A stretch of DNA of 64,000 nucleotides from Vombatus ursinus. Its lineage: Eukaryota > Chordata > Mammalia > Diprotodontia > Vombatidae. The stretch spans positions 713,523 to 777,522 of the forward strand of contig NW_020954687.1 of the NCBI RefSeq assembly GCF_900497805.2. The letters are read 5' to 3'. This document shows positions 22,586 to 35,017 of this stretch, one piece after another (position 1 is the first letter of the stretch; each line of letters opens with the position of its first letter). A model generated the notes under the pieces. It searched no databases. It was not told the DNA's origin and saw nothing but the letters and a program-made list of their open reading frames with translations. The position numbers were made by a program, and so were the translations under genes.

Positions 22586-24499
22586 GTATGAAATATAATT
22601 AAATACTAGTTAAAATAAGTCAAATACCCTGGAAAACATGAACTGTGAATATAGAAAGGGGAGGCTAGATTAACAGGGGAAGTAGAAGAAAGGCCTTGCA
22701 CTATGACATGGTGGGTGCCAGAGTTTTCCAGTGGAGGGGCAGTCTTTTCTATTCCAAGTAGTTCTTACTGGTGGTAGGGGCCAAAGATCAGAGACTGTGT
22801 CTCATGTTCCTTGCTCTCCCCACAATTCACATACATCAGTACCCCTATGAAGCCTCACCTTGAGGGCTAACCTTAAGAATAGAACTCCTAATATTTCAAG
22901 GAAACTTGCCTCAGAATTCCCTTGTCTGGAAACACACCTTCCATTCTACCATCCAGATGAAAGACTAAAAAAAGCAAATGCTAGTTGTTGGGCTAATACA
23001 TCAAATGAAACTTGTTCCCAGTTAAGTAAACTAGTCTTTCGATCTTTTGTGCCCAAAGTGAGAAGTCACCAGCAGAGGTCAACGGTCACAGAGAAAAGGT
23101 ACCTAATGACTAAGTCTATCTTCAGACTTCACAGACTTCCTATGGTTGACCCTATTTACTTTCTCCTGGTTAGGGACGAGTATCATGTGTGCTGGGGTAT
23201 TATTTTTTAAACCCAGTAGTTGCTGGGCTTGTAGTTCTGTTTTCTGGATGTTGTGTGCTTTTAAAAAAACATAGGATTTCATTATTAGAGGAGCTTTGCT
23301 CTCAGAAAACTTAATCAAGGTATCCACAGTCTGTTATTTGCATATGAAAGAACTCTAACTCCTTTTTAGCTTGGGCTCAGTAGTTTCTCTCTGATAGTGG
23401 TGAGGAGGAGACCCTAAGAGGACAAGTCATGGACACCACTAGCTTGGTGTTTATTTATCCTGCTATCTTCCTCTGCTCTCATGGCCCTCCACTAACCTAT
23501 ATTCTCTGAGATTCTCTAACAGTTGGTTTTAGATTGAAGCTAAGTCAGTGCTTCCCTGGGTTATGTGAGAGACAGACAAAGATAAAGAAAGAAAATTTAG
23601 TGCTTATAACAAAGAATCTAATCAATCAATCCACACGCATTTATTGAGTGTATTATTAAGGCTACAAAAGCAAAAATGAAAATCACTGCACTTAGGAATC
23701 TTACATCCTGCTGGAGGAAGCAATGAGTAATAAAGAAAAGGCTTTACCCGCTCTTTCCATTTTCATGAAACCTCTCTGAATAAAGTTGGTCTGCCCCAGA
23801 GTAAGGATACATCCCACTGAGCCCCAGCTCCCTCTACTTATTACAGGGCTATAAAGCTTTGATCTGAGTGGCATAACTAAGCTGGTTCTCCAGAACTTGT
23901 GCTTTAAGAAATTAAAACACAGAAATTTGCAATCTGTTCCATTTCCAGAAATTTAGCCTCTGTAGCCAGAAGGGCCCATCTTCCAAGGGTACTTTATCTC
24001 CTCCAAAGAAAAATACCAACAGCCTTTAATCACTGTGTCTACCTTTGCAAACAAACTTCTAAAGCAGAGGCTGCAAAAATAGTTCAGCTACGTCATCTTT
24101 ACTTCTCCCCAACCTCCTACCACCACCACCCCAACACATATATTTCTTATGCTTCATTTCTGTCTTACAATCGCCTGACCCTGCCCCAATCCCAAGCACA
24201 GAATACTTTGATCAGAAGATGTTAGAACAGGGAGCATCCCCAGAGATTATCTGATCAAATCCTTTATTCAGTAGATGGGATAAACCATGCTCAGAGGTGT
24301 GAAGAAAGCTTACCCAGCTGGGTCTCAAGCAGCAGGGCAGAGCCTGGGCCCCGCTACATGCACTGTGAAAAGAAAGGACTCCTCGCAGAAGATGGAGTGT
24401 CCAGAATCCTGGGGCCCCCCAGTGGCTCTGGTGTGCCTCTGCTGCCATCTTATGGGCACAGGAGGTTCAACATGAACATGAAGTCTGCTCACTGAGAGG
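22586..24499. other. Intron; L2 tail fragment only
   Basis: Minus-oriented L2 tail at about 23610-23770 (AATCAATCAATCCACACGCATT). Otherwise unique; no exon recognised. Confidence 0.5.
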
Positions 24500-24655
24500 G
24501 AATGTGGCACCTTGGAAAGAATGATGGGATTGCTCTGGAATCCAGGGGACCACAGTTCAGATCCTGCCTCTAACCTCACTGAACTTCATCTGAAAAACAA
24601 GAGGGTCAGGCTAAACGGTCTCCGAGGGGCCTTGTGAATCTAATCTATGGTGCTA
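24500..24655 (+). repeat. MIR-type SINE
   Basis: GGAATCCAGGGGACCACAGTT, ACTTCATCTGAAAAACAAGAG. Confidence 0.6.
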
Positions 24656-26634
24656 TGTTGTACAGACTGTCCACATTGCTGGTCATCAGCAGGAGCCTCC
24701 TAAAGCTTTTTATCTGACTTTTGCCCAGTACATTTGCTTTAATCAGAGGATGCCACTTTAAAACTTTCCACCTTATATTCAGAATAGCATTTTTCTCCAG
24801 AAAGGTACAACTAAACATACAGGTTATAGTGGCTAAACAGCTCTGACTCAAACAACTCTGAAGATATCTTTACCTCAGTGTGTACTTTCTTACTCAAATG
24901 CCAAGCCAAAAGCACTCTACCTCTCCACCAATCTCCCCCCACCCCATTCTCACTCCCCCACACACATGCACCCCCAATTTTTCCCAAAGAAGAGATACCA
25001 GGAATAGTCAGTTCCATGGACCTAATATATATTACTTAAATGGTCAGCTGTCTAATTTTAAGGCTGAAATAATTTTCCTGGCTCTTCACTTCCCTTCCCA
25101 TTTGCCCCTATACCCAATTTCCTATATACATAATCTTCCAATCACTATTATTTAAAACCACTTAGGGCAATAGGAAAATATCAGGAAGGCTTAACACTCT
25201 TCATTTTGAGCACTTTTTTCCCTGACTTCTTCCCCTATGTAGAACAACATAGGCAACCAAGCCAGTCTCCCACAAGACCAACACAAAACGGAATGGATTA
25301 AAGAACATGCATCTCAACTACAGAAGAAAGGGTCTTACAGAAAAGGAACTTTACCTGATGTTACTGCCTTCCCTTGTCCAGCTGCTTTTCAGACTTCCAG
25401 CATACCTGAGCAACTGGCTTACCCTAAGGAGCTTCTGAGCTCAGAGGGGGCTGATGTGCCAGGGCAGCAGTTTGCTGCACACCCGCCTAGCGTACAATGG
25501 GCCAACCCCCTCCAGACAAACCCACATTTCTTGGCTGGCACTGGGAGAGGACTGGCTCAAATGAGTGTGGGCTCCAATCTCCACCTCAATACACCTCAGA
25601 GCACTTTTATCTGCCCTGATGTATCTTGCAATACACCTAGATAGCTGATTTCCAGAAAAACCAGCTCTCAATAGCAAGGGTACCCCACACCTACCTTTGC
25701 CCTCTCCCTAAGAAAAACTGGCCCCATTTTTCTGATAAAGCCACTGGTAACCTTCTGTACTCAACATGGAAAAGCCAGTTGGGTAAAGAGAAGAGAGAAA
25801 TTAAAAAAAAAATTTGGGGCCCTCCCACATTATGCTAATAGTCACAGCTCTGAAAAAAGGATCAACTTTATCTAAAAGTAGATTAGCTATAAAAACAAGG
25901 CTGAGAGGAGCTTTGAGTAGTAGGTGTTAGATAACTGCTCACTTTACTCTGAAGTGCCCAGGAAACTGGGGAAGGGGCTACCAGAGGCCCCCAGCCCTGG
26001 AGAGAGGATTCTCTCTCCCTTCTGAGTGCATATGTACTGAGCAATGGAAGACTTTCAAGATAAGACTGCAAGCTCCTCCTCTCTTTCTGAAGGGTTTTTA
26101 TGTTCTTGGAAAAATAAACTAGGCACATTTTGTCATGTTTTTCTTTCAAAAGAAATAGAGAAGATTTTTGTCTCCTCTAAAATTTTCATTTATCTTATTT
26201 TTTTATTGAACAGTATGAGCTTTTTTGTGTGTGTTTTGGTTCCTGCAGACTTAACCCCTAACAGCCAAAATTGTTCAATAGGGATTAATAGCCAGTGATG
26301 TGGTAGTTTCTAAACAGTGAGGCATATCTTAGGGGCTATGCAGAGTAAACAGGAGAAACCTTGCTGTGACCAAATCTCCCGGTCAAGGTCAGCTGTTCCC
26401 ATACGCAAGTTGCTAATTATAGCTCCCAGTAGATTACAAAGTGTTTAGATTCTTGGAAACATCTTGTCAGTGAGATGGAAGGTATCAAAAGGTAGCTGCC
26501 CATGACTGCCATTTACTATTTTACTCCTACAAAAATTTCCCTTCAAGACCTTAGCATGAGCAATAGAGGAGACTGATTCACTGACCTAAAACCAAGATAT
26601 TTGTCCAATAGGCAAACCAAGTAGGTTGAAAAAA
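24656..26634. other. Intron, mostly unique; exon-like block at 25355-25680
   Basis: No repeat family recognised. The block 25355-25680 has a consensus 5' splice site on the minus strand and is discussed as a finding. Confidence 0.4.
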
Positions 26635-26885
26635 TGAAAACTTGGACTTAGAGCCAGAAAGGCCACCTTCTTCAAATACTACCTCGGATGCTTCCTAACT
26701 ATGTAACTGACCATGGGCAAGAAATTTTACCTCTCTGAGCCTCAGTTTCCTCATCTGTAAAATGGAGATAGCAATACCTTTATTACCTACACCAAAGGGT
26801 TGGTGTGAAGTTCAAATGAGACAATGAATGTAAAATGTTTCATGAACTTGAAAGCACTACGAAAATGTCACCTATTATTAATTTT
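26635..26885 (+). repeat. MIR
   Basis: Near-complete MIR: ACCATGGGCAAGAAATTTTAC, CTCAGTTTCCTCATCTGTAA, GGTGTGAAGTTCAAATGAGA. Confidence 0.9.
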
Positions 26886-27039
26886 ACCTCTGAGACAAGA
26901 TCCCTACAACGCCTATGTATGGTTTACAAAACAACCTGAAGGAAAGGGTGGCAGTAATATTTAGCACTCTTGGTCCCAATATATTATTTTTAAAGGAGCA
27001 GCTGTGAGCAACAGATTCTACTGAAAATCTAGGATACTA

Positions 27040-27465
27040 TATCCACCAAAATATTCATTGAAGCATTGAAGTTTCTGTAGGGTAGCCAAGAACTGGAAAT
27101 AAAGTGGTAATTAATTAGGGAATGGCTAAATAAATTGTGATCTATGAAAGTAATGGAATACAACTGAACCACAGTAAACAAGGGAGATGATGAATTCAGA
27201 GAAGCATGGGAAAACTTAGATAAACTGATGCAGAGTGAAAAAAGCAGAACCTGAAAAACAACATACTCAATAATTACAAAATGTGACTAGAAAAAAAACA
27301 ATAAAATGAAACTGAATACTATGTAATTATAATGATTGAGGCTGACCCTGGAGAAAAGCTGAGAATATTTACTTTCCATCCTTAGTTGAACAGATGGGGT
27401 ACTTTGGGTGTTAAATATTGCATATGCTATCAGATACAATTGATATATTGGTTAGTTTTTCTAAA
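27040..27465 (+). mobile_element. L1 3' fragment, plus orientation
   Basis: GCCAAGAACTGGAAATAAAG, TTAGGGAATGGCTAAATAAA, ACTGATGCAGAGTGAAAAAAG. Confidence 0.8.
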
Positions 27466-27502
27466 TTATTTATTTTTTAATAGTATTTTATTTTTTTCCC
27501 CA

Positions 27503-27920
27503 TGTTGGAAATAACCTCTGGTGCCCAAATAGGTATAGTAACCTAGACAGACTCAGGATGAGTAAAACAGTGAAACCTTTAATCCCCTTCTCCCAGGGAG
27601 TGGGTGTGGAACACCGCCCCCCCACATACACACATACCCTACAGAAGTGAGAACAAACCTTATATCCCTATTCCCGGCCTCAAGTTCTCCCTAGTTGACT
27701 TTCACAGGCAGAAGTCAGCACAGGTCACAGACTTCCCAAAACACATGACCCCCTAGGTAAGTTTCAAGCATGCACACTCTGAGTAAAGCTTAACCTTTGT
27801 CCTACTTCCACCCTCTCTAACCAACAACCACTTTCACTCAATTTTAGCTGGTTTCTGACCCAAAGCTACTTTCCTCTCAATTTTCTTACGTAGAAATATA
27901 ATCATTTCTTACTTCTCACA
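27503..27920 (-). mobile_element. Solo LTR (fossil retroviral element)
   Basis: About 418 bp block bounded by TG and CA that interrupts the L1. Read on the minus strand it starts TGTGAGAAGTAAG and ends AGGTTATTTCCAACA, with an ATTAAA signal before the presumed R/U5 part. No internal region is present, so it is a solo LTR fossil of an endogenous retrovirus; the class is not certain. It is younger than the L1 it splits. No clear target duplication is seen. Confidence 0.65.
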
Positions 27921-28182
27921 CCGAGTTATATGCTAAGAAAATTTTTAGCACTTGTTTTTATAAGATTTTGAGCTCCAAATTTTTCTCCCACCTACCCTCC
28001 CCATCTCTCTTCTGAAAAGGGTAGGCAGTCCAATATAGATTATACATGTGCTAATATTTCCATATTAGAGTTAAGAAAGAAGAAACAGATCAAAAGGGGT
28101 GAAATGAAACATGAAAAAGAATAAAGTGAAAAAAATAAGCCAATATGCATTCAGAGTCCATCAGTTCCTTATCTGGATACAG

Positions 28183-28195
28183 ATTGTTGTTGTTT

Positions 28196-28231
<36 letters not shown>

Positions 28232-28610
28232 ATGTGACGCAATTGGGGTTAAGTGACTTGCCCAGAGTCACACAGCTAGTGAGTGTTATATGTCTGAGGC
28301 CAGATTTGAACTCAGGTCCTCCTGAGTCCAGGGCGAGTGCTCTATCTACTACACCACCTAGCTGCTCCATTGTCCTTCTTTCTCAAAGAGGACCACATCA
28401 GGGAGGTGATGCCATAACATGCAAGTGAATTAGAATTAAATTAAATTGGATTTAAAGCTTAAAAAAAAATGAGCAAAGAATGGCTTCTTTAACCTAGTTA
28501 AAAAAAAAAATCAAACTGGGAGGGGAAGACCCTGAGGGTTTCTGGACAAAACAGAAACAATTCCTATTTACATTCACTATGAGTCAATCTGGAAATGGAT
28601 AGCATTTTCC
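28183..28610 (+). mobile_element. Marsupial SINE (TGTTGTTTGTCC head), interrupted
   Basis: Head TTGTTGTTGTTTGTCCT, then a (CT)n run at 28199-28230 and a CORE-SINE, then resumption TTTCTCAAAGAGGACCACAT to CAGAAACAATTCC. Compared with 61392-62002 it lacks a central block of about 200 bases. Confidence 0.72.
28231..28372 (-). repeat. tRNA-type CORE-SINE
   Basis: Reverse copy with TTGGGGTTAAGTGACTTGCC, ACTCAGGTCCTCCTGAGTCC and head CACCTAGCTGC; lies inside the SINE at 28183-28610. Confidence 0.85.
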
Positions 28611-28747
28611 TTCACGTGTCCTTTATGTTGCTGATACTGTGTTATAATATTTTCCTGATCCTGCTCATTTCACTTTGCATCAGTTCATACAAGTCTTTCC
28701 AGGTTTTTCTGACATCTGCCTGTTCATCATTTCTTATTGCACAATAG

Positions 28748-28976
28748 CAGGAGTGGGGAACCTATGGTGTCTTAATAAAAAGATTTATTCCTCAGACCAA
28801 ACACTTAACACTTACTTGCTGTGTGATCCTAGGCAAGTCATTTAACCCCAATTGCCTAAAAAAAGGAAAAAACCAAAAACCAAAAACAAAATAAAAGGAT
28901 TTATTCTGTGAAATTTGGAGTCAGTCAAAGGACAGCACTTGCATGTGGCCTTGAGACCTCAGGTTCCCCACCCCTG
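28748..28976. mobile_element. hAT MITE with perfect 8 bp target duplication
   Basis: Terminal inverted repeats CAGGAGTGGGGAACCTATGG and, reversed, CAGGGGTGGGGAACCTGAGG. The 8 bp CACAATAG occurs at 28740-28747 and 28977-28984, and removing the element restores the L1 reading. It carries a short SINE copy at about 28795-28900. Confidence 0.9.
28795..28900 (+). repeat. 5'-truncated CORE-SINE inside the hAT MITE
   Basis: ACTTACTTGCTGTGTGATCC, AGTCATTTAACCCCAATTGCC and an A-rich tail, flanked by AAAGATTTATTC and AAAGGATTTATTC. Confidence 0.75.
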
Positions 28977-29277
28977 CACAATAGTATTCCATTACATTCA
29001 TATACTACAGCTTGTTCAGTCATTCCCCAATTGATGGGCATCCTCTCAATTTCCAACATTTTGCCATCATAAAAAGGACTGTTACAAATATTTTTGCACA
29101 TGTAGGTCTCTTTCCCTTTTTTATGATCTCTTTAGAATACCAAAGACTATGTACAGTTTGGTTGGACTTTGGGTATAGTTCCAAACTGCTCTCCAGAATG
29201 GATAGGATCAGTATACAACTCCACCAACAATGCATTAGTGTCCCTTCTAAATTTTTTTTTTGCTTTTTTTTTTTTAA

Positions 29278-29405
29278 ATGAGGCAATTAGGGTTAAGTGA
29301 CTTGCCCAGGGTCACACTGCTAGTGTCAAGTGCCTGGGGCTGGATTTTAACTCAGGTCTTCTTGACTCCAAGGTTGGAGCTTTATCTATTGTGCCACCAG
29401 CTGTT
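29278..29405 (-). repeat. tRNA-type CORE-SINE
   Basis: GGCAATTAGGGTTAAGTGAC, ACTCAGGTCTTCTTGACTCC, TGTGCCACCAGCTGTTCC. Confidence 0.82.
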
Positions 29406-29564
29406 CCTCTAAGTTATTTTTTTAAAAATATTTTTAAAAGGGCTGACACAGTAGGTTCTGGGGGGAAGGGCAACCGGGAGAAAAGATAGAAAAAAATGTG
29501 ATACAAAGCAAAAGACATCAATAAAAATATTTTTGTTTTGTTTTAAAAAAATAGATTAATAATC

Positions 29565-32305
29565 CAATATCAGGAAGAAAAAAAAAGACACTGAAGAAGC
29601 CATAAATGAACTCCCAAGGGAAAAACTTCACGACCAGATGCGAATTCTATCACACATTCATGGAGCAACTGCAATAATAAGAAGACTCTTCCAATTTCTT
29701 TGTACAATATAACTATAGTCTTGATATTGAAACCAGAGAGAGACAAATCACATGAAGAGACCTATCTATTAATATCCCCAATGAACATCGATGTAAAAGT
29801 GTTAAATATAGTATTAGCAAGTAGGACATAACAATAGAAAAATCATACACTATGACCAGGTTAGGTTTATACCAGGAACATAAGGTTGGTTCAACATAAG
29901 GAAGATTATAGATGTAATAAACCATGTTAACAATACAAAGAATAAAAACAAAATGACAATATCAATAGATGCTAGGAAAAAAAAGCTTTTTTGATAGAAT
30001 CTAACATTCATTTTTATAAAAACTCTAGAAAATCATAGGAATAAATGGAACTTTCCTTAACATAGTAAATAGTTTTTATTTATACACAAAAGCAAACATT
30101 ATATGTAATAGTAGAGAAGTCAGAGGACTTTGCAATAAGATCAGAAGTAAAGCAAGATACCTGTTCTCACTACTAAACAGCGTTTGAAATACTAGCTATT
30201 GCAATAAGACAAGAAAAAGGAAGGGAATAGCATAAGCAAAGAAAAAAACAAAACCACTGCTTTTTGCAGATGACATAATTGTATACCTTGAGAATCCTAA
30301 AGGGTCTAACAAAAATTAATTGAAATGATTTAATAACTTCAGCAAAGTTGCAAGATTTGAGATAAAACCATAAAAATTACCAGCATTCACACACACACAC
30401 ACACACACACCAGCAAGAAAAGCTAGAAAGAGAAATTCCATTCAAAATAACTACAGAATCTTTAAAATACTTGGGATTGTATCTTCCAATGTTCACCCAG
30501 GGACTATATGACTACGTTAACTATAAAGCACTCCGTGTGGAAATAAAGACAGACTTAAATAACTATAGAAGCATTCATTCCTCATGGGTAGACCAAGCCA
30601 ATGTAATAAATATGATAATCCTACCTAAGTTAATTTACTAATTCAATACTGCACAAAACTTCCAAAAGAACATTTTACAAGCCTAAAAAAAGTAACAAAT
30701 TTTATGTGGTAGAATGAAGGGTCAAAAATCTCAAAGATAAAAATGAAAAAAATGGGGAGTATATATCAATACCAAATTTCAAACTGTACTAAAAAAAATA
30801 ATAATCATTAAAAGGATTTGGTTTTGGTTTAAAAAAAAGAAAAAAAAAAGTTGACCAGTAAGTCAGATTAAGTTCACAACACACAGAAATGAGCAGAGTA
30901 GTGGCTTTGATAAACCCAAAGATCCCAGTTACTAGGGGAAGGACTGTTGGAAAAACTGGGTAGAAGTATGGCAGAATTAGGTTTAGACCAAAACTTCACA
31001 CCATGTACCAAGATAAGCTCCAAATGAATATATAACCTGGATATAAAAAGATCATCATAAATAAATTAGAGGAGTAAGGAAAAAAATACTTTTTTTGGTA
31101 TGGATAAAGGAAGAGTTCATAACCAAACAAGTGACAGAGAGGTTTATCCAAGATAAAATGGACAATTTTGATTATATAAAATTAAAAGCTTTGCACAAAT
31201 CTAATGTAACGAAAATTAAAAAGGAAACAGGTTAACTAGGGAAAAAATCTTTGCAACAAGGTTCTCTGGTAAAGATTTCCTTTCTAAGATATATAAGGAA
31301 TCAATTCAAATGTATAAAACTAAGATCCATTACTCAACAGATAAGTTATCAAGATATGAAGATATAGTTTTCAAGCAACAATCAAATGAAATGATGCTCT
31401 AAATCATTAATAATTAAAGCAGTACAAATTAAAGCAACTTTGAGATTCCACAACACATCTATTCAATTGGCAAAGATGTAAAAAAAGAAAATGACAAATG
31501 TTGGAGGGGCTGTGGGAAAACACTGTGCATTGCTGGTAGAGCTGTGAATTTATCCAGTCTTTCTGGAAAGTAATTTAGAACAATACCTGGAAAGTTACCA
31601 AAATGTACATACCCTTAGACCAAGCTACACCACTACTAGGCTTATACCCTAAAGAAATCAAAGTAAGAAAGAATCTAAAGGCACAAAATATTTACAATAT
31701 CTATAAGTATAAAATGTACAAAATAAGGAAAAGATCTATAGGTGCAAAAATATTTATAGCAACTCTTTTTGTAGTAAACAAAAATTGGAAACCAAAGCGC
31801 TGTCTTCCTCTGACAGAATGGGTCAATGTAGTAGATGAAGGTAACAGAATATTATTATGCCATAAGAAATGATGAAATGGACAATTTCAGGGGAACTGGG
31901 AAAACCTTTTAGCAACTGATGTTGAAGTGGGCAGAACTAAGAAAACAATACATACAACATTATAGAGACAACAAACTTTGAAAGATTAGAACTCTGATCA
32001 ATGCAACAACAAACTACAAGGGCAAAAGAATGAAGATGAAGGACAATACTCTGATCAATCCAACAATAAACTACAAGTGCAAAAGAATGAAGATGAAGCA
32101 CTTTCCAAGAGAGGTGATGAAGTTAAAATGCAGAAAAGAGATAAACATTTTTGGACGTGGCTAATGTTTTGCCAGACTGTATAGATAAGTATTGAGGGAT
32201 TTTTCAGGTGTTTTTTTTTTTTATTTGCTTAATTATTAGAAAGGGAAGCAGTGAGAGGGACAGATTAATTTTTAAAAATACTGGTTACTTAAAAAATAAA
32301 AATAA
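29565..32305 (+). mobile_element. L1 ORF2 relic and 3' UTR, plus orientation
   Basis: About 2.7 kb of L1. Recognisable translated pieces in order: the RT block near 29840-29990 ([23 protein letters not shown]), C-terminal ORF2 to about 31500, then the 3' UTR (TTTATAGCAACTCTTTTTGT, GGGGAACTGGGAAAACC). Heavily decayed. Contains (CA)n at 30389-30412 and a 57 bp tandem duplication at 31991-32103. Confidence 0.88.
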
Positions 32306-32694
32306 CAAATTACTAGAAATTAAAGAAAAGTTATCACATATTTTTTCTAGGAAATCATGAGTATTTGGTGGGTAGTATAATATTCAGAAACAACAAACAT
32401 TACTCTCCCTATTTTTTCAAAACAGATGCAAATGTGAGATTGAAGAAAAAAACCCCAAAACCCTAGATACACTGATACATCCCTTAAAGAGCATATTCAT
32501 TCAGTCTGCTGATACCTGCTGTCATTTAGCTTCCAAAAGATTCTATGTTACCATTTATACTCAAGGAGATAACATAGGTTTTTTTTTCTCTTCCAGAGCA
32601 CAGGACTGGAAACTTGATTCAGTATTACACAAGTAATTTGGAAACTTCCAAAGCTGCAATGATGGAAAATATGTCTACTGTTATACATAGTGAT

Positions 32695-32915
32695 CATAGT
32701 ATTTAGTACTGGAAGGGATCTTAAATGTCATCTAAACCCAACTCCCCCCCCACCCCACCCCCAAAGACATTCTTAATTTTAAAGATAAAGAAATTGGCCC
32801 AAAAAGGTTAAGGGTCTTGTTCAAGGTCATACAAATAGTAAGCAGCAGAGACGGGATTTGAACTATGTTTTCTGACTCCAAGTCCAGTGCTCTTTTCACC
32901 ACGCCAACTGCCTCT
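32695..32915 (-). repeat. MIR-like SINE
   Basis: GTACTGGAAGGGATCTTAAA, AAGGGTCTTGTTCAAGGTCA, GACTCCAAGTCCAGTGCTCT. Confidence 0.75.
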
Positions 32916-33524
32916 CACTTCATCTTTTTATCTACAAACCTCATACGGCTGCCAAGATGATTCTTCTCAGACATTTTAAAAGCATCAGTATCATGGAAAG
33001 TCACTAGCCAGTTGTCCCGCCCTATCACAATCAACTACTCTTTTGCTCCCCTAAACAAAATCTCCACTCAAACAGTCTACCTTCCTCAGTCCTACATCCA
33101 ACATACGTCCATCTTCCACGTCTTTCACCCCTTTTATATTAAACATAGACGTATTCTTTCTAAGGACAGTGTGCAAGGGTGGGAAGAGATGAAAATCTTT
33201 ATTTTCCCCTGAAATATCACACATTTAGAGCAAATACATGAACCACGCACTTCATCGCTTCCTTGTGCCACGGAAGAACGCCTGGGACCTCAGACTGCAT
33301 GTTCCATATCAACGAGAGAAAAGATGGTGCAGCATTACCATTAGACTTGTGTATGAAGAATAAAATCCTTGTTTGAGAGTTTTTGGAATTTCTTTTCATG
33401 TTACCTATTTTGAACCAGGTTTCCACGACCAAGTTTATTCTCTCTCGTCTTAAACCTGCTCTTTCTCTGACTTCACCATTTCTGCCAGTGGCAAGTCCCC
33501 CATATCTAAAACCTATCATTTGCA

Positions 33525-33526
<2 letters not shown>

Positions 33527-33567
<41 letters not shown>
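33527..33567 (+). repeat. (GT)n microsatellite
   Basis: About 20 GT units, nearly pure. Confidence 0.97.
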
Positions 33568-33570
<3 letters not shown>

Positions 33571-33599
33571 CCGGCCCAGCCTTCTCTAGTTCCTCTTTT

Positions 33600-34200
33600 G
33601 TAAAAGTTATACCACTGGCACATTAATCTTCCTCACTATACCAACTTGGTCATGCATTGCTCTGCTGAAAAATCTTCAATGGTCCTACTGCACACTTGAT
33701 AAATATCAAAAACACGTTAACCAGGCATTCAAGACTCTGCACAATCTGGACCACCCTACCTTTCTAGCCTTTTTCATTTTCCTCCTTCCGCATATTATTC
33801 TAAGCTCCAAAAAAACTGTACTTTATGCTATTTGCTAAATACACTTTATACTTTCCTATCTCCATATGTCTCTATGTTTCCTGTCTCCCTATGTCTGGAA
33901 TATTCTCCCTTTCCCCTTTCTTTGCCAGGTGAATTCCCATTCATCCTTTAAAATACAATGCAAATGCCACCTGTTCAAAAAAACTTTGCTTGAATTACCA
34001 AATCAGTAACCAGCTTTACTCAGTCCTCACACAGCATTTTATTCTGCACCCCTGTAATGCACTCCTATATTATTTTGCACTATAGCTATCTGTTTATGTC
34101 AATCACCATAGTAGACCATGACATATCTTACGTTAACTTTTTATCTCCCTAGCCCTAGCATAGAACTCTGTACAATTTAATTGACATGTCTTGAATTAAA
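33600..34200 (+). mobile_element. L2 LINE 3' part
   Basis: TGAAAAATCTTCAATGGTCC, CAGGCATTCAAGACTCTGCAC, tail near 34130-34195. Confidence 0.72.
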
Positions 34201-34214
34201 GCTTTGTTATAAAC

Positions 34215-34405
34215 TTGGATGAGACATAATACAGTGGCAAGGGCACTGTAGTCAGAGAGAGAAGACCTGGATACGAACGCCAATTCTGCTTACTATATGG
34301 ACAACTTTGGGAAAGTCATGTAACTTACCTTGATGTTAGTTTCCTTATATGTGAAATTTATTAGATGATTCCATCTAGGATGCAATGATCCTATGATACC
34401 AAAGG
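34215..34405 (+). repeat. MIR
   Basis: CAGTGGCAAGGGCACTGTAG, CTGGATACGAACGCCAATTC, GGGAAAGTCATGTAACTTAC. Confidence 0.72.
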
Positions 34406-34889
34406 GTTCTTTCCATTGTTCATGACTTAACAACGTAATTCAATTTCTAGCAATCTTTGTAACAAGGGAAGGCATTCTGGGAAGGGGAGAAGAGAACTAT
34501 ATTTGGAAATGAAGATGACATAAAAAGTAAAGATATAAAAAAATTACAGAACTAAAATTTTTCTACCCACCAAAACAATGGTCTCATCAGCTTCACATTA
34601 GAAGGAGTAATTGTATAGCTCAGGAAAACCATAAGGCATGATGGAATTAGAATTTGGTTGTTTTCCACTCAACTCCATTCCATTAGAAGACATCTGCACT
34701 GACTGAAGTTATATTCATACTGTGTGCATATCAGTGTCACTGATTAGTTTCTAACTTGGTATGGCTAACACAAATGCAGCAGGAGGATGTCAGGATGCCA
34801 GCAAAGGTCAGGAGAAATGAACCATCTCACCCATTCATGTCTTGTAAGCCTACCACCACCAGTACCCAACATAATTTCAATATAGAGCT

Positions 34890-34980
34890 AAACCTCAATT
34901 TAATAAACAATTACTAACTGTTTGCCACATACAGGTCCCTCTGCTAGGTGCAGGGAATACTAAGAAGAACTATAACTTAG
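34890..34980 (-). mobile_element. L2 3' tail fragment
   Basis: TTAATAAACAATTACTAACTG and CTCTGCTAGGTGCAGGGAAT. Confidence 0.6.
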
Positions 34981-35017
34981 TACAACATGAGAAAAAGAAT
35001 GCTCACAACAAAGTGGC

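Larger units (their letters stand above)
27466..29255 (-). mobile_element. L1 3' end, minus, host of nested insertions
   Basis: Reverse L1 3' UTR in pieces: 27466-27502, 27921-28182, 28611-28747, 28977-29255 (ATAAGATTTTGAGCTCCAAA, CATCAGTTCATACAAGTCTT, CAATTGATGGGCATCCTCTC). The breaks are filled by a solo LTR, a SINE carrying another SINE, and a hAT MITE carrying a SINE; the L1 order is preserved across them. Confidence 0.85.

Noticed and set aside
24212-24579. Overlapping small frames on both strands, fairly GC-rich
   Set aside because: No known domain, no convincing splice borders, and partly MIR.
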